Translations under genes and position numbers: made by a program
Origin: Actinernus sp. WN-2022
Lineage: Eukaryota > Cnidaria > Anthozoa > Actiniaria > Actinernidae
Length of the DNA: 64,000 bases
Reading direction: 5' to 3'
Assembly (NCBI GenBank): GCA_030867875.1
Contig: JAOWCC010000064.1
Coordinates: forward strand, 32,882,802 to 32,946,801
Part shown: positions 1 to 14,300 of the stretch, one piece after another
Position numbering within the stretch: position 1 is the first letter of the stretch
How the letters are laid out: every line of letters begins with the position of its first letter
Notes under the pieces: generated by a model
What the model saw: the letters and a program-made list of their open reading frames with translations, nothing else
What the model was told of the DNA's origin: nothing
Databases searched by the model: none

Positions 1-308
1 ACACATAAATTCTGTTATAACGGCCTCTTTCAATTTGTAAAATATGGTCGCTTATTCTTAACTTAGTTAGTGCTCTGCGATGATCTATGTTTTTAACTTC
101 CAATAAATAATCTTCGAGTTTATATTCTGTTTTGAACTCACGAAATGTTCTTAATTTGTTTCCTCCCACTGATCTGGATTCATCATCGAAGATGCTTGAT
201 CTCCAGTCTTGAGTTTCAATATCCTCTAGTCTTTGTTTAGTATATTTATAAAACCGCTTGATCTCGTTTTCATCAATAACGGCATCTTGTTGGGATTCCC
301 AGCAATAG
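1..308 (-). mobile_element. Non-LTR retrotransposon (LINE) 3' fragment
   Basis: This stretch is nearly identical to 47000-47308, inside the larger LINE copy at 46706-47860. On the minus strand it encodes the extreme C-terminal part of the LINE ORF, including the peptide [19 protein letters not shown]. Similarity stops sharply at about 308, as expected for a 5'-truncated insertion. The copy continues past the left edge of the window. Confidence 0.75.
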
Positions 309-355
309 CTCTCTGTTCCTCTCTTCCCCACCCCCCCCGCCCCCTCTTTTTTCTC

Positions 356-1632
356 TCGCCCCAATCCCCCTTACCTCCGCTCGCTGCGCTCCGATACTCC
401 AGAGGCTCGCTGCAACCTCGTTCCCAGGGGTCTTTACGCGCCTAATCAAAAATGGCGTCGAAAGTACCCCTGGTACAGGCTGGTTGGATTCGGCCACCGA
501 TTGGCTAGACGTTAAGCGCGCGCTGATTGGAGAATTTCAAATAGCGCGTGCATTTCTGCTTTGAAAAATAAACTGGTGATGTCGTCTTTCGCATTGCGCG
601 TTCAAAATTCGTTGAAAACAACTACGAATTCATCGGAACTTAGCGTTTTTGCCTTTTATTATACTCACTTCGCAACTGGGTACAAGTAGAATAATGTACG
701 GTTGGAATTCATTGGGATCACACTTTAACCGCTAACCGTTTTTCAGCGATGATCAATCCAAGATGGCGGATGCTCATCGAACGTATTCAGCGCCGCGCAA
801 CCAAATTCATGTTAAAAGTAGATTTACCCTATAAAAATAGGCTACTTAAACTTAATCTACTGCCACTTTCATACTGGCTAGAATATCTAGACCTCATATA
901 TTTGTTTAAGTGTCGCCTTAAGCTTAACAATACCGATCTATCTAGTTATGTAACTCCATGCTCGCTTTCATCAAGATCTACAAGAAGCACTACTGGTTCA
1001 GACTACAAGCTTAACCCATGCAAAACATCTACTTATAGGGATTCTTTCTTTAATCGCATAGTTATTCTATGGAACTCGCTGCCTTTAAATATTAAGTCCT
1101 GTAGTTCAATTTCGTCTTTCAAAACATTGCTACGAGCTCACTATCTTGCGCTTTTGCTTTCCACTTTTGACCCTGATCGCATTAGAACCTATAAAACTAT
1201 CTGTTCTAAATGCCGATCTACTAACACATCTACTATTTGTTGCCGCTAACTTTTTTCTGCGCTTATTTACTTGTACTTGGCCGGCCGACCAAATGTACAA
1301 ATGTACACTATTATTATATTTTTTTTTGCATCATATATTTTACATTTCATGCTTAATACATTATTCATAGTTCTATCTGTAATGTATTGTCAGTGCATTC
1401 GTATTTGTCTCAGGCTGAGCTCGTTTGGACCTAGAGTCTGTTTCTCAGCCTGAGTTAAGCTATTAAATAAATAAATAAATAAAAAATATGCCCACATATT
1501 GGGCATATTTTTGGGTCACATGACCAGCCTGTACCAGGGGTACTTTCGACGCCATCTTTGATTAGGCGCGTAAAGACCCGTGGAAACGAGGTTGGGCTCG
1601 CTGCGCTCCGATACTCCAGAGCCGCAACGCAG
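356..1632. mobile_element. Foldback element interrupted by a LINE fragment
   Basis: The arm at 356-482 reappears in inverted orientation at 1522-1632; both contain CTCGCTGCGCTCCGATACTC and GGGTACTTTCGACGCCAT or its complement. The interior holds a 3' LINE fragment (about 749-1485), so the LINE probably inserted between the arms. No coding capacity belongs to the foldback itself. Confidence 0.6.
749..1485 (+). mobile_element. LINE C-terminal reverse-transcriptase fragment
   Basis: The 166-codon open frame at 749-1249 has the usual end of CR1/L2/RTE-like LINE ORF2 proteins: ERIQRRATKF near its start and FFNRIVILWNSLPLNI near its end. The reverse-transcriptase catalytic domain is missing, so this is a dead 5'-truncated copy. 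It ends in an (AAAT)n tail at about 1459-1485, marking the 3' end on the plus strand. The LINE clade is not resolved. Confidence 0.75.
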
Positions 1633-1835
1633 GCTAGAATGAAGCAAATCACGTGGATATGCTAGGATTTGTAAGCTTTTGTTTTGCAATGTATTTAGTT
1701 CTCGTTGTCTATTAAAGTGGCCCCAATTTCAGCACTGTTTGAATGTTGTGCAGGGAGAGATTTGATATTTGGGACTGATGAATTGAATTACTCATCATAA
1801 ATTCAAAGGGATGAGGAAGTTTTATGGCTAGAATA

Positions 1836-1970
1836 GCCCACTTCCGCGATATGCTTTACTTGTCACGCACAAAAGTTTCAATACGAGGCTCCGTGCTGAG
1901 AAAAGAATAAATTTAATTTAGCACGGGGCCTCGTATTGAAACCCTTGTGCGTGATTGCGGAAGTGGACTA
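1836..1970. mobile_element. Palindromic MITE
   Basis: Two arms (1836-1898 and 1919-1970) are inverted copies of each other around an AT-rich centre; each contains TTTCAATACGAGGC or its complement and ends near CCACTTCCGC. The left arm has an extra dozen bases. It lies about 220 bp upstream of the first recognised Grl exon. Confidence 0.6.
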
Positions 1971-2188
1971 TTATTTGGGCGATCACAATTCATTAGTACC
2001 CAGGTCCCATATGGTTCATGCGTGTACGCCTTTTGTCTTCGGAATGTCAACTTTATACCCAGCTCATTACACGGAGAAGTCTCAGCTGGTGGAAAGTTTG
2101 GTAAGGCTCACGTTCTTCTGATTCGTATTTTATCAGCTGTGCGAAATATTTTGGACCATAACACTAACTTTGTTATTTCGTGTCTTTA

Positions 2189-2347
2189 ATGCAGCGGTTG
2201 GAGCCTATACCACGCACAATGTACAACAACTGTAGCATCAACAGAGGTTCGCAAAGGCATGATCCCAAGGCGAGCGAGTTGGAAGAAACTTACAGTAGTT
2301 CCCGTTCGTCCTTTGCCGACTTGTGGGACAGTTCTATACCCGTAGAG
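2189..2347 (+). CDS. Grl exon 1 (N-terminal cytoplasmic tail)
   Basis: Encodes aa 1-53, a hydrophilic Ser-rich N terminus (ETYSSSRSSFADLWDSS) suited to a cytoplasmic tail. It ends at donor GAG|GTAAAC in phase 0. The ATG at 2189 is the only in-frame Met near the start, but a pyrimidine-rich tract and CAG precede codon 3, so this may instead be an internal exon. Confidence 0.55.
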
Positions 2348-5300
2348 GTAAACTTAGATGTCAGTTCTTCTGCACGAAGTAACATAATTAACACGGCATG
2401 GCATGTTGCATATAAAAGTTCTAGCGAGTAACATATTAATGACCATTAATTAATATTTTCTTTTCTGGTCAAATGTTATGTTTCATCATGTAATTTTCCT
2501 TGTTCTTGAACTGACGACTCAACTAAATACCACTGTGTTATGTTTGTAAGATATCTATACAGCCATTAATGTTTCAGGACGTTTGCTGTTTTACTTTTAG
2601 GTAATACGTTGTAAATTATCAGCAGTTTCATTTAATTTCAAATACTGGTAACAAGCTACCCGGCAAGCTAAGGTGCATCAGGGGGAGGGGGAAAATGTTT
2701 TGCGCGAATCCATAGTCCTTACAGGGTACCTCTCGGGCTGTTTTTATATGACTATTTGCTGGTTATTTCATGGTTTTCTATGGAATGTGGGTGAATATTT
2801 TGCAATAATCTATTGTCAGAATTAAAAAATTGGAAGGCCACTGTGTTGCAATTTTGGAAGGTGGACATGTCCTTGTTGCAATTTTGTCAGATGTCATCTA
2901 TGCCAGGTCAGAATTTAATATTACGGTAAGCTACCAGTTAAGTTATTGCAGCCATATGCTCTGGGATATGTACATGATTGTAGTTATACCCAAGTCTTTT
3001 CAAAGATATGAGTTATGTGAATAAAGTAACATGCATAAGCTATGTTTCATTGTAACAGTTACAGGATATCGAACTGATACCATGGCACGCATGAAAAAGC
3101 GTGATATCTTTATGACTAACTTACCAAAGCAATGTCATTGTTGTCTTTTTTTACAATTACAGATAAGAAATTTGGATATAATGAAAATCCAGATATACAT
3201 GTACTAACAAAAAACCGTGTGGAAATGGCCATTTTTAAAGACAAGTGACTGGATTTAAGAATGCTTATTTTCTCAGATTAGAGATGGCTCATATCAAACA
3301 GGAGTATTCAATCCAACCTCCACTGTTCTCCAGATGTGCCACAGCCAAGTTATGGTGCCATATTTCTTGATGCTCTCTGTAGTAAGTAGAGGTTATAACA
3401 TACTGATGAGTGTATCTAAAGGTTATTTATTGAGTACACAGTTGCATGCTACCAGCACATGTTTGCTCAGTATATCATAAACAAAAAATTGCATATGAAC
3501 TGTTCATGTTATACTTGATTTATTAGGCACTGAGTGATATTTTGAAAGTTCTCAAATTGCACTCGCCTAAAGGCTCGTGCAATAGATCTAGTCACCTTGC
3601 CTGTTGTCCCATTTCAGACCACGTGACTTTTCCCTTGAGTAATGCTTTTTTGTTTGTCTGTATCCCAAGAGGAAATGTACCAATTTCTGTAATTGGAAAT
3701 TTCTGGAGAACAAAGCACTGAATCCTCTGGGGAATTATCACATGGTCTAAAATGGGGCAACAAACAGGCAAGCTGACTAGGTCTATTATTAGAACTTCCA
3801 AACTATCACTCAGTGCCTATACACCTCATTCATAAGGGCATGGTCTCTGTATTTTAACAGTTTAGCTACATGTTCAATGTATGAATTTCTACAAATGCTG
3901 TACGTGATTTATATATAATATTTATATGAGTGATATTTGGAAAGTTTTGATAATTATTGCACTAGCCTTTTGAGAACTTTCAAAATATCATTCTGCCAGT
4001 GCATGCCCATAAATCACAAATACATGTACAATTTATCGCATGAACAGTTCATGCGATTTTTTGTTTATAATAATTAGACTGAACAAACATTTGCAGAGAG
4101 CATGTGGCTGTGTACTCCATAACCTTTTTATGTACTTGTTATTGACCAATCAGAATCCAGTTATTTTGTTGAGTATATTTATATAAGTCCCTTGGACTTG
4201 TCCCCTCGTCTGAACTAGGAAAAATATTGTTGTGGGAAAAATATCAAACTGGTTTGAATTTTAAAATCCTCACCTTGCCAAATTCAGTTTGTTGATTGGC
4301 ACCTGAAATGTACAAGGTGCATGATAACTGCAATTAGGTCTTTTGTAGTGGGTGAAACTTTGAAATGAAACTATAACCCTAAAAATGTTTATGTTTCATG
4401 TTTGAAATACAAATGGTTAGTAATGTCACATTTAACGTTAAAGTGCGTATGAGCCTTTGTGCAATTTTCATAGCTATGAACCTCCAAAAAGTTTTGAGTT
4501 AACAACAACAACAAGTTTATTTTGTACTCATAATTTACAAAGAGCAATAGACTAATAATAATAATAACAACCAGATTAGTACAAGGAGGCTCAGAATAAC
4601 TGAAAAGCTAAACTCAGCTGAGCCACCAAAAATAGATTTACATGCATTGTAAGGTCAGAGCACCGGAGTACTTCTGTGAGTACCGGAGTACTTCTGTGAA
4701 GAAATTTTTGGTTTACAGGGAATACTCTATCTTCTACGCTTGTTTGAAATCGGGGAAACACGACCTTTCCTGATTCATGACCATGTAACTATAAGCCTAG
4801 GTCAATTCCTGAGGTGACGCTCATATGCACTTTAACTACGTGCATACCAAATCCTGATCCATGCAATAATTATAATTCTCAACAGATAGGATGGCGGCCT
4901 TTTTGCCGTGATTCTCTGAAATGCAGGGGGCTGTGGCATGGCCTCAACATTCTGTACACGTTGATCATCTTTCTGCTGTTGTTATTTAGCTATGTGTCTA
5001 GTATCATAGCATGCCAAGCTCGACTGGATGTCACAGCTAGGGTTTGTAAAATGGTTGAGTTTTATTTCAATAAATCATGTTTTTTTATTATTTGTAACCC
5101 GAATTCATGGCTCCAATAGCAAATTCATTTGATGGGGATGTCTTTGCACAATAAATTGTTATTTTAAAAGGCAGTGAAGGGGTTTTGTGTGGTCAGTAAT
5201 TAATTGGTGTGTGATTTGTGAAATCTGATCATAAATAGCTGTGATGTGGTGAGATTGGGGAAAATAGTACAAAAGTATTCTGTATGTACACTGTAACACG

Positions 5301-8300
5301 TAAAGAAAAATATGTGTAATAAATTATTCATGAATTTATGGAAAATTTACCTTTCTGCAAAATGGTACTTTTGTATGTATAACATTAGCATGGTAAAAGA
5401 ACACCTGATAGAACATCCTACAATGGTTAAGAGAGTCCTTTATTTTTAATAAAATTAAAAATGATCAATCTTTTAAAATCTGTTATAATAATAGGTACTT
5501 ATTGACTGAGTGGGAGGGCTGGACGGGAAAATATTTGGCTCGAGGACATCGTACAAAATGACCGAGAGCCAACTATTTTTCCCGTCCGGCCTGACATAAC
5601 TCAGTCAATAGGTTTTTTATCATATGACCATATTTTTTTGTAGAACAAACAGCAAGAAAAAAATTTGCAGGGCTGGACGGCTTTTTCCAGCCTGCTCACG
5701 CCATACACGTCTGGCCCTCGTCACATGACTTTTGTAAATGGTTTTGAAAGGAAAGCATGTGCGGGGCCATATGGGTCATATGATAATGTCTTTTATTGCC
5801 AGTCAAACCTAGTAAATTCTATGGGCTATGCATGCTTATATATACTGCCAGTTTATCAAGAGATATCTTCAACTGAAATCATTGTTGCGTCTAATTCAAC
5901 CAAATAATTTACAATTTATGGAAAATTTGTGTGTGATACATAATTCTATGGTTAGATCTGCCAGTTTCTTAAGAGATATCTTCAACTGAAATCATTGTTT
6001 TTGTCTGTTTCATTTCTAGGTAACTGTCCATACAACCATGTTGCCAACACACATTCCCACAACTCCACATAACAAAAGCACTCCACACCCAACAACTGCA
6101 TCAAATTCAACCCACAATGCAACAACCCCACCTCTCAATATTTCTACAACCGTACCTCCCAGTAACCCATACACCACTGCTAAGACGACAGGATTTCCGG
6201 CAATCGCCATGTTCACCCTGGCTACTGCCAGACCAGAGTGGCGTCCAACAGAATGCACACACATGTTGAGTGCATACATTGTGCCCAACTTTCTGCACTT
6301 CCTTGCCTTCGTTATGGGGTTTTACCACTATAGGGTTCAGGAGAGTGAAGGACTACATGCTCTTATTGAAATGGTAGGTTAGGTGGATTTCAGATAACAT
6401 TCTTTACATTTTGCCTCGTTAGCATAAATCAGACTTCACACTACAAACAAACAGAGTCCATAAATTGAAAGAGTGTCCCGGGCCCCTACTTACTACTGCC
6501 TCAAAATGAGGGTGCTTTTGGTGCATCCTTCCCTTGGTCCTTTGCACTACCTCTGATCACTTCCCTTGGTCCTTTGCTCTACCTCTGATCACTTCCCATG
6601 GTCCTTTGCAGTACCTCTGATCACTTCCCATGGTCCTTTGCAGTACCTCTGATCACTTCCCTTGGTCCTTTGCACTACCTCTGATCACTTCCCATGGTCC
6701 TTTGCACCACCCCTGATCACTTCCCATGGTCCTTTGCTCTACCTCTGATCAGTTCACATGGTCCTTTGTGCTTCCTTTGTGCAATTTGAGAACTTTCAAA
6801 ATATCACTCAGCGCCTATAAATCAAGTATAGCACGAGCTGTTCATGCAATTTTGTGTTCATAATATACTGAGCAAACATTTGCTGAGAGCATGCAACTGT
6901 GCACTCAATAACTTTTTTATGCACTCGTCATTGACCAATCAGAATCCAGATATTTTGTTGAGTATGTAATAAGTAAACTTCTACGTAGCAACAAAGGATG
7001 ATTTTTTGGCCAGGCATACCCGGAACATTTCCACTTACACGACAAAAATAAGGGGTGCCATAACATTTTGGCAGCGTACCTAAAATTTAGGAGTGCTGTG
7101 CCCAAAATGCTTGTCGTGCAAACTGAGTCTTACTAACCAAAGATCTTTCAAGATAACGACGTAAGCTTATTAAAGCATTTATACAACCCTAATTTTAATA
7201 TATGCTTACATTAGTTTTTATTTGTAGGTTTTTCTTCAAAGTAAAATACAGACTAAAATCGTAAAGAGGCTGAGGTAAGTTTGTTCGTTGAGTTTAAATA
7301 CCTCGTGTTTTATATTGCCTTTTATTAATAGTAAGCTTATTTAAAACGGACTCGCGAGTCGACAAAACTCAACGCAAGTTTGCGCTCAGCCTTGCGGATA
7401 GACTTTCTCAAAGTCAAAGTCCCCCGCCTGCTTTTTGCGATTTGGCCATTTTGGATTGGCGCTCATATGATATGGGCTCGCTTGTCCCCTGTCAACAGCC
7501 CCAGGTCCAGGATATAAAAAAAACTCTCTTCGCCTGCCTGAAAACAAATTTATGGTCGACTTTTGTCAAGTCTAACTGCTAAACGAACTCTCAAGTTAGG
7601 TCGCAAGTGTTTAGCCGTAAAAAGCTATTTCAATATACTGTTTACTATAGTTAAAATTTGAGCTCGATCAAAGTCAAAACGCAAGTCCAACGCAAGACGG
7701 AAACATGCAATTGATTTGCGTCGTTGCGAGTCTGTTTGGTCTTTATGATTAGTTGTCCACCATAACAGTTCCGAATGGGAACAGTTTTAAGTGTTCCATT
7801 TAAAAGCTAATTATTGAGACACCTTCAAGACAAGTTTACTTACGTTTGAACTTTAAAGACAGCTTTCTTCCGATCCCAGAAACTATGATTATGAATGTGA
7901 AACTGAAAGCGAAAATAAACTGTGATTTTACCTGACTACTAAATTCCTACATTTGCTAAAGGTTAATATTAAAGTATTAGCGAAACGGTAAACACGTGAA
8001 AATTGAAAAGAAGGGAGGACAGCCTCCATGAGCTTAGTACTTACAGACAATTCAAATCCAAGTAAATTCAAGATGGCGGATGGAGTATGAGCCTCGTTTT
8101 GATGTTCTGCCGAGCTAGACGCTCATTATCAATCGGCGCACGGGAGACTCTTTAATACTTGATTTTCTTTTTCTTTGGATTTCAGGTCCTTTCTTATTTT
8201 GGGTGTTGTGTGGCTGTTGGTTATTCTAGGTAGTTTTATCTTGTTTTGTTATTCCTTTAACCTGCCATCTGTTACAGGATTTAGAAATAGCGTAAGGTAA

Positions 8301-11300
8301 GGAAACTCAGTCTTTCTGTAAAATTGTGCTTAATTTAGCCTCGTGCTCAGATTACCATTAACTTTGAAAAGCTGGGTACAAGTACAGTGCATGTGCATGT
8401 AATACTGGACAATTATAGAAACGGAATATCATTAGTTTTGGAGGATGAGGTTGACCGTATTCCGGAATAAGAATACACAGAATGATCATGCACTACAAAT
8501 CGCGAATTGTTAGCCACTGGAATACTAAATGTATCCTGAAAATCATATGTCAACAAGCATTTGTAGCTTGCAGCGCAAAATGTGTGTGAACCAGTGATTT
8601 TCAGACACTTCCAATCTATTCTTCTTCTGGAATAAGGTCAATCGAACGTGCCATAAAACGTCCTCACTATGGCATTTAAAAATATCGAACTTTGCATCGA
8701 AATTAACTGTTATCATTACAATTAAGAAGGGTAAGCGAAAGGGGATACATCACTCGTGATCCCATGCCACGGGAAAGGCTTTACTGATTGGTAACCGATC
8801 TCGTGCGAGTGCCCGTTTAAATAAATTAAGTCAGCATTTTTTGCCATCCAGTACAACCACGTGATTGCATTCCTGAAAAAAGCCCATTGGAAGTGAAAAA
8901 ATTACAAACAGGTTTTGCTTAATAACCGGCACTACCAAGCAGCAAAGTTATTTACCAAGCAGGAAAGTTATGGAATGCTCTCCTAAACACAGCGCGACTG
9001 GCACCCTGCTACAAAGCTTTTAGAAAATGCATTCTTGACATTGATTTTAATAGTTTTAGTTAAATGTTTACTCATTAAAATTAAGTACTCGCATTTCAGT
9101 ATTTTTATTCAAAGTGAATTTTCACTAAGTAAATTACGTATCTTATATGTATATATAGACATTATTAGCTGGATTATTATGATTATTATTATTTTTTTCT
9201 GTTGTGGCAATACCGGTAAATTAGCTCTTTACAGCTGTTCACGTTAAATAAAATTGTATTATATTATTGTATTGCCGATCTCGCACAATTGTATTTAAAA
9301 AATAAATGAAGTCAGATATGAAGGGGAGGGTTCCATGCGGACTCCTTTGCGGAGGGTCCCTTTGCGGACTCCTAGCTACACCCCTGAGAATGCAAGTAAG
9401 AGTATAGATGAACATTACAGTAGCAGGTGAAGTATTGATGTTTTTTGTTTTTTAGGCAGCAGTGGGTGGCAGCATGTCTGATGGTTTTAGGCAATCTAGT
9501 GGAGGTCTGCGTTACGTTTGCAATCATTGTTAACTACTGTGCTCAATGCCAACTGCTAATCTACTATTTGGGAGACATTGCACTTCGCATAGAGGAGAAA
9601 ACAGCAGAACTAGGCCACTTGATGAAGGTGGGTCAGTTTTCATCCTCGGATCAGCCAGTGGTACGAGGGAGAAAAAGAGGTTTTCTGAATAAGAACGTTA
9701 TTTAAAAAGGGTATTTATTTATTCTAGGATTAAAGGTTATTATATAGTCCTCTAGCTAATAGAAGCTAATTACCGAGATGAATCAATTCTGAGGAATACG
9801 GTTTAAAATCTTGCCTAAGGACGTGGTCGTAGAAATCAGTTAGGGCAGTAATAATCCCCTTGTCTTGACGAATAGTACAACAGGTTATTTTACGTCTCCC
9901 ATTTATGAAGAGAAAGACGAGCTAAAAGTACGCTATTGTGGAAGCTTTGACGTTCTGCCCAAGGACGCGGCCGGGATTCCAATCCTCGACCTCCCACATT
10001 CATCACCGCTGCTCTACTACCTGAGCTAGAGCAGATTTCGTATGAGTGGGATACACTACGACAATCGGTGACTACAACACGGTTACGGCCGTACGGCATG
10101 CCGTGACATTGAAATGGCTCAGAGCATATTTCGTATAAGTGGGACAAATTAAACTATATACAGTACTGACTATACAGCACGGTTACTGTACGGCATGCCG
10201 TGACGTTGAACTGAATCAGCCGGTGGCTTAGAGCAGATTTCGTATGAGTGGGACAAACTACAGCACTGACTACAGCACGGTTACTGTACGGCATGCCGTG
10301 ACGTTGAAATGGTTTAGAGCAGATTTCATATGAGTGGGACAAACTACAGCAATGACTACAGCACGGTTACTGTACGACATGCCGTGACATTGAAATGGTT
10401 TAGAGCAGATTCGTATGAGTGGGACAAACTACAGCACTGAATACAGCACGGTTACTGTACGGCATGCCGTGATATTGAAATGGTTTAGAGCAGATTTCGT
10501 ATGAGTGGGACAAACTACAGCAATGACTACAGCACAGTTACTGTACGACATGCCGCGACGTTGAAATGGTTTAGAGCAGATTCGTATGAGTGGGACAAAC
10601 TACAGCACTGAATACAGCACGGTTACTGTACGGCATGCCGTGATATTGAAATGGTTTAGAGCAGATTTCGTATGAGTGGGACAAACTACAGCAATGGCTA
10701 CAGCACGGTTACTGTACGGCATGCTGTGACATTGAAATGGCTTAGAGCAGATTACAAACTACAGCACGGTTACTGTACCGCATGCCGTGATGTTGAAATG
10801 GTTTAGAGCAGATTCGTATGAGTGGGACAAACTACAGCAATGGCTACAGCACGGTTACTGTACGGCATGCCGTGACGTTGAAATCAGTGGGTTAGAGCAG
10901 ATTTCGTATGAGTGGGACAAACTACAACGGTTACTCTGTGGCATGCCGTGACATTGAAATGGTTTTCCTATTGTTTTTGTCCTGCTGAGCCAATCAAATT
11001 ACAGAGATATGGTACATCACGGTTACAATACGGTTATGGTAAGGCTATGGACATGTCGTAGTTTCCCACTCATACGAAATCTATTCTATTCGGCAATGCG
11101 GTATTAATTTCACTCTTTCCTCTCATGCAATCTTAACCCAAGTTAATAACCTTGTTGGTCTGTTGCCAGCCCTATTTTGAGTAGCACGGAACTTCTCGAA
11201 ACCGGTATTCTGATTACACCCATAATACTATACTTCTATTGTTTTTGTATTGCACTTTCTAAAGGTTAGGATGTTTTCTATTGTTGGGTAGGCCAATACT

Positions 11301-14300
11301 GTCACTCGTTTCGAGAAGTTTGGGTATATAAAAGTGTTAAGATAATAACTATCGCAAGCGAGTGTGCATTTCAATTGATACCGCATGAAAACGAGTGATA
11401 TTCTAAAATATAGATATGTTGGTTATTAAATCAGAGTCACCCACAAAGTAATTTTTCATCCTTTCATTTAAACAAGTTTGGTCTAAAAGCCAAATGCTTA
11501 CTCGATTGAATCAAGTTTTAACTACCGTTGTTACCGATATCGTTTCATGAAATTCCGCCGTGGCGGGAGAGAATTCTAACCAATCATACGAAAGAAGATG
11601 GCGGCTGTACATTTGCCCACAATCCCTTGCGAACCTAACAGTCATAATTACACGTAGAAAGTATCGATTCTCTAAATGACAGTGTACTGGCAACATCACT
11701 TGTACTGGCTTGCTTAAAACCTCTATCGCAATTGCATAACGGTTTTTAATGTTTTTCGTACGCAAAGGATTGTGGGTAAACTACAAGCCGCCATCTTTCG
11801 GTACGGCTGAAGTAACATCACCGCTTCTAATAGTAGTAATAATAATATTAATGATGTGCTCAATCTGCTGTAGGACCTCTGGGAAGTGAAGAAATACCTG
11901 CGCAGTCTCAATGGTGTAACAGCTCGTATCACGACACTAGTAATATTCAACTACTGCGAACTGGCTGTCATTGGTAAGGAAGAAGGAGATGGGGGGTGGG
12001 GGAGGGTCTGGTCAAAATTTAGAGGCTCAAATGGTATGGGAGGCCTTATTGAAAAAAGTACGCCGTAAGACCCAATCGAGTGATGTGTATGTTGTTGTCG
12101 TTACGTTTTGACTTCATCTGTGCATAATTAAAGCCTAGTTTTCACTAGCTACATAAGCAGCAGATGCAGTGCCCCATTCATCATTAGCGAGACTTGTTCT
12201 ACTCACAGGTGTGAGATAAGTACAAGCAACATACGCAGACGTAGTGCTGTATTTATCATTAGCGAGACTTGTTCTACTCACAGGTGTGAGATAAGTACAA
12301 GCAACATACGCAGACGTAGTGTTGTATTTATCATCAGCAGTACTTGTTATACTCACAGGTGTGAGATAAGTACAAGCAACATACGCAGACGTCGTGCTGT
12401 ATTTATCATTAGCAGTACTTGTTCTACTCACAGGGTGCGAGATAAGTACAAGTAACATACGCAGACGCAATACCGTATTCATCATTAGCGATACTTGTTC
12501 TACTTACAGGTGTGACATAAGATCAAGCGCGTCTGCGTGTGTTACTTGTGCTATGTCGCTGGTGAAAACAAGGCATTTATTTATCTTATTATACGACTTG
12601 GCGTTTTCGAGTGCAAATACGGGCTAAATATAAGACCGTATTACACGGGTTGCGAACAGGTTTGCACAGGTTTATTCAACACTTAAAAGGTTTTGTAAGC
12701 GCGCGAGCCAATCGAAATGGGGCTGTTTGAGTAACAGCCAATCAGCTTTTAGCGCGCGAAAAAAACGTTTTCAGCGCGCGCCCGCCCCCTGGACTTCAAT
12801 TGAAGCTGAGAGGTTCTTCTCTCGAGATTTCTTCTCAAGATTTTCTTCAAACAGAGCAGTAAGGTAAGCGAAAACATTTTTTTTTTGTTCGTGTTAGCTG
12901 TCGCATAATAAACAATTTATTACACGAAGACTTGTGTAATACGGCTGGGAATTTTTACTCGTCAATTTTATTTTTTCTCGCCTAAAAACTGACTCTTAAA
13001 ACTACCCAGCCGTATTACACAACTTTCCGTGTATAATAACCTCTTTTTATACAATGATTAGGGAAAAAAGAGGATAGTTAAAATATATTCGTATAAAACG
13101 TGACGTCATCAGTATCTCTATACTCTAATAGCACTGACTCTCGACCAATCAGAGCACGCAATTCGTACTGATATTGTATAATTGTTATCCCCACAGGTCT
13201 GTGCATCTTGTTCATGGAGCCTCGTGACGTGCCTACGTCACAGCTAGTCTATCGTTCCATCGTACCCGTCGTGTGTTTGCTGACGCTGATTTGCCCGCTG
13301 GCCATGGTAAGGGTTGTGTAACCGTATGCGAGGTCCCTGTCCACACGTAGACGCTTTCGTAAATGTCTTCGTTCACACGATCGTTTTGGAATCGTTTTTA
13401 CCCGTCCACAAAATGCTAAAATTGATTGGAAGCGCAAAAGACAGGGTCTGCGCATGTGTAGACAGGTTATTTTGATTGACATCGCGCGAGCGTTTTTCGA
13501 AAACCTTCGTTTTCGTCGTCCGCACGAAAACAACAGACCGGCTCCGTTTTCAAAACTCGCCACTTTGGAAAACGTTTTTAAAGTGTCGTTTACGTGTAGA
13601 CAGAAAGCAAAAACGCTAACAAACCGCCGTTTTTAGTTGAAGACTTGAAGACGTATACGTATGTTTACACCAGCCTAGTCCCAGGCGTTCTGGCTGTGAA
13701 TTTTTCTGATCGGGGTAATGGGATCCCTGTGGTTTGTACTGGTTTACTATGAACTTGATGAGCCGGGACGTTACAAACCACAGGGATCCCATTAACCCAT
13801 CAGAAATATTACCAGCTTGTCGACCGTGCTGGTTTTGTTTGAGGACAATTGTCACTAATCATAATCACAAAAGAACAACAACAACAACAAAATCTTTATT
13901 CTACTCGCGAATATAAGAGTGAAAAAAATATGGGAGCAAATATTAAAGGAAAAGAGTACTGCACTTAGAAATAACCACAAGGCGACAAGCATAACTGCTT
14001 TTACTAGGAGCCTTGTAATTAGATAAATACGAAATGGCCAGAGCTACGAAAGCGGCCCTAGACTTACAAGTTAGGCCATCCCAATAAAATGTTTCGTTTC
14101 TCACATACATCGCTCGACCGACCCATTTATTTTGGAAAGGTAACAAAAAAATACAAAGCGTGACACCGACCCAATTTTTGGGAAAAATTAATGATTGAAT
14201 ATTTATTTTAACTACACCTCTTTTCCGAGCTCTCTACATATTAGTTTCTTTCCTTTCTAATGAAAATTGTCTATCCACAACTAGTAGAGGAAAAAGTTAT

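Noticed and set aside
6526..6775. CRISPR-like regular repeats
   Set aside because: Units are directly adjacent with no unique spacers, and the genome is animal.
10154..10342. MSHSYEICSK-type small proteins
   Set aside because: Repeat translations of the 86-bp tandem unit.
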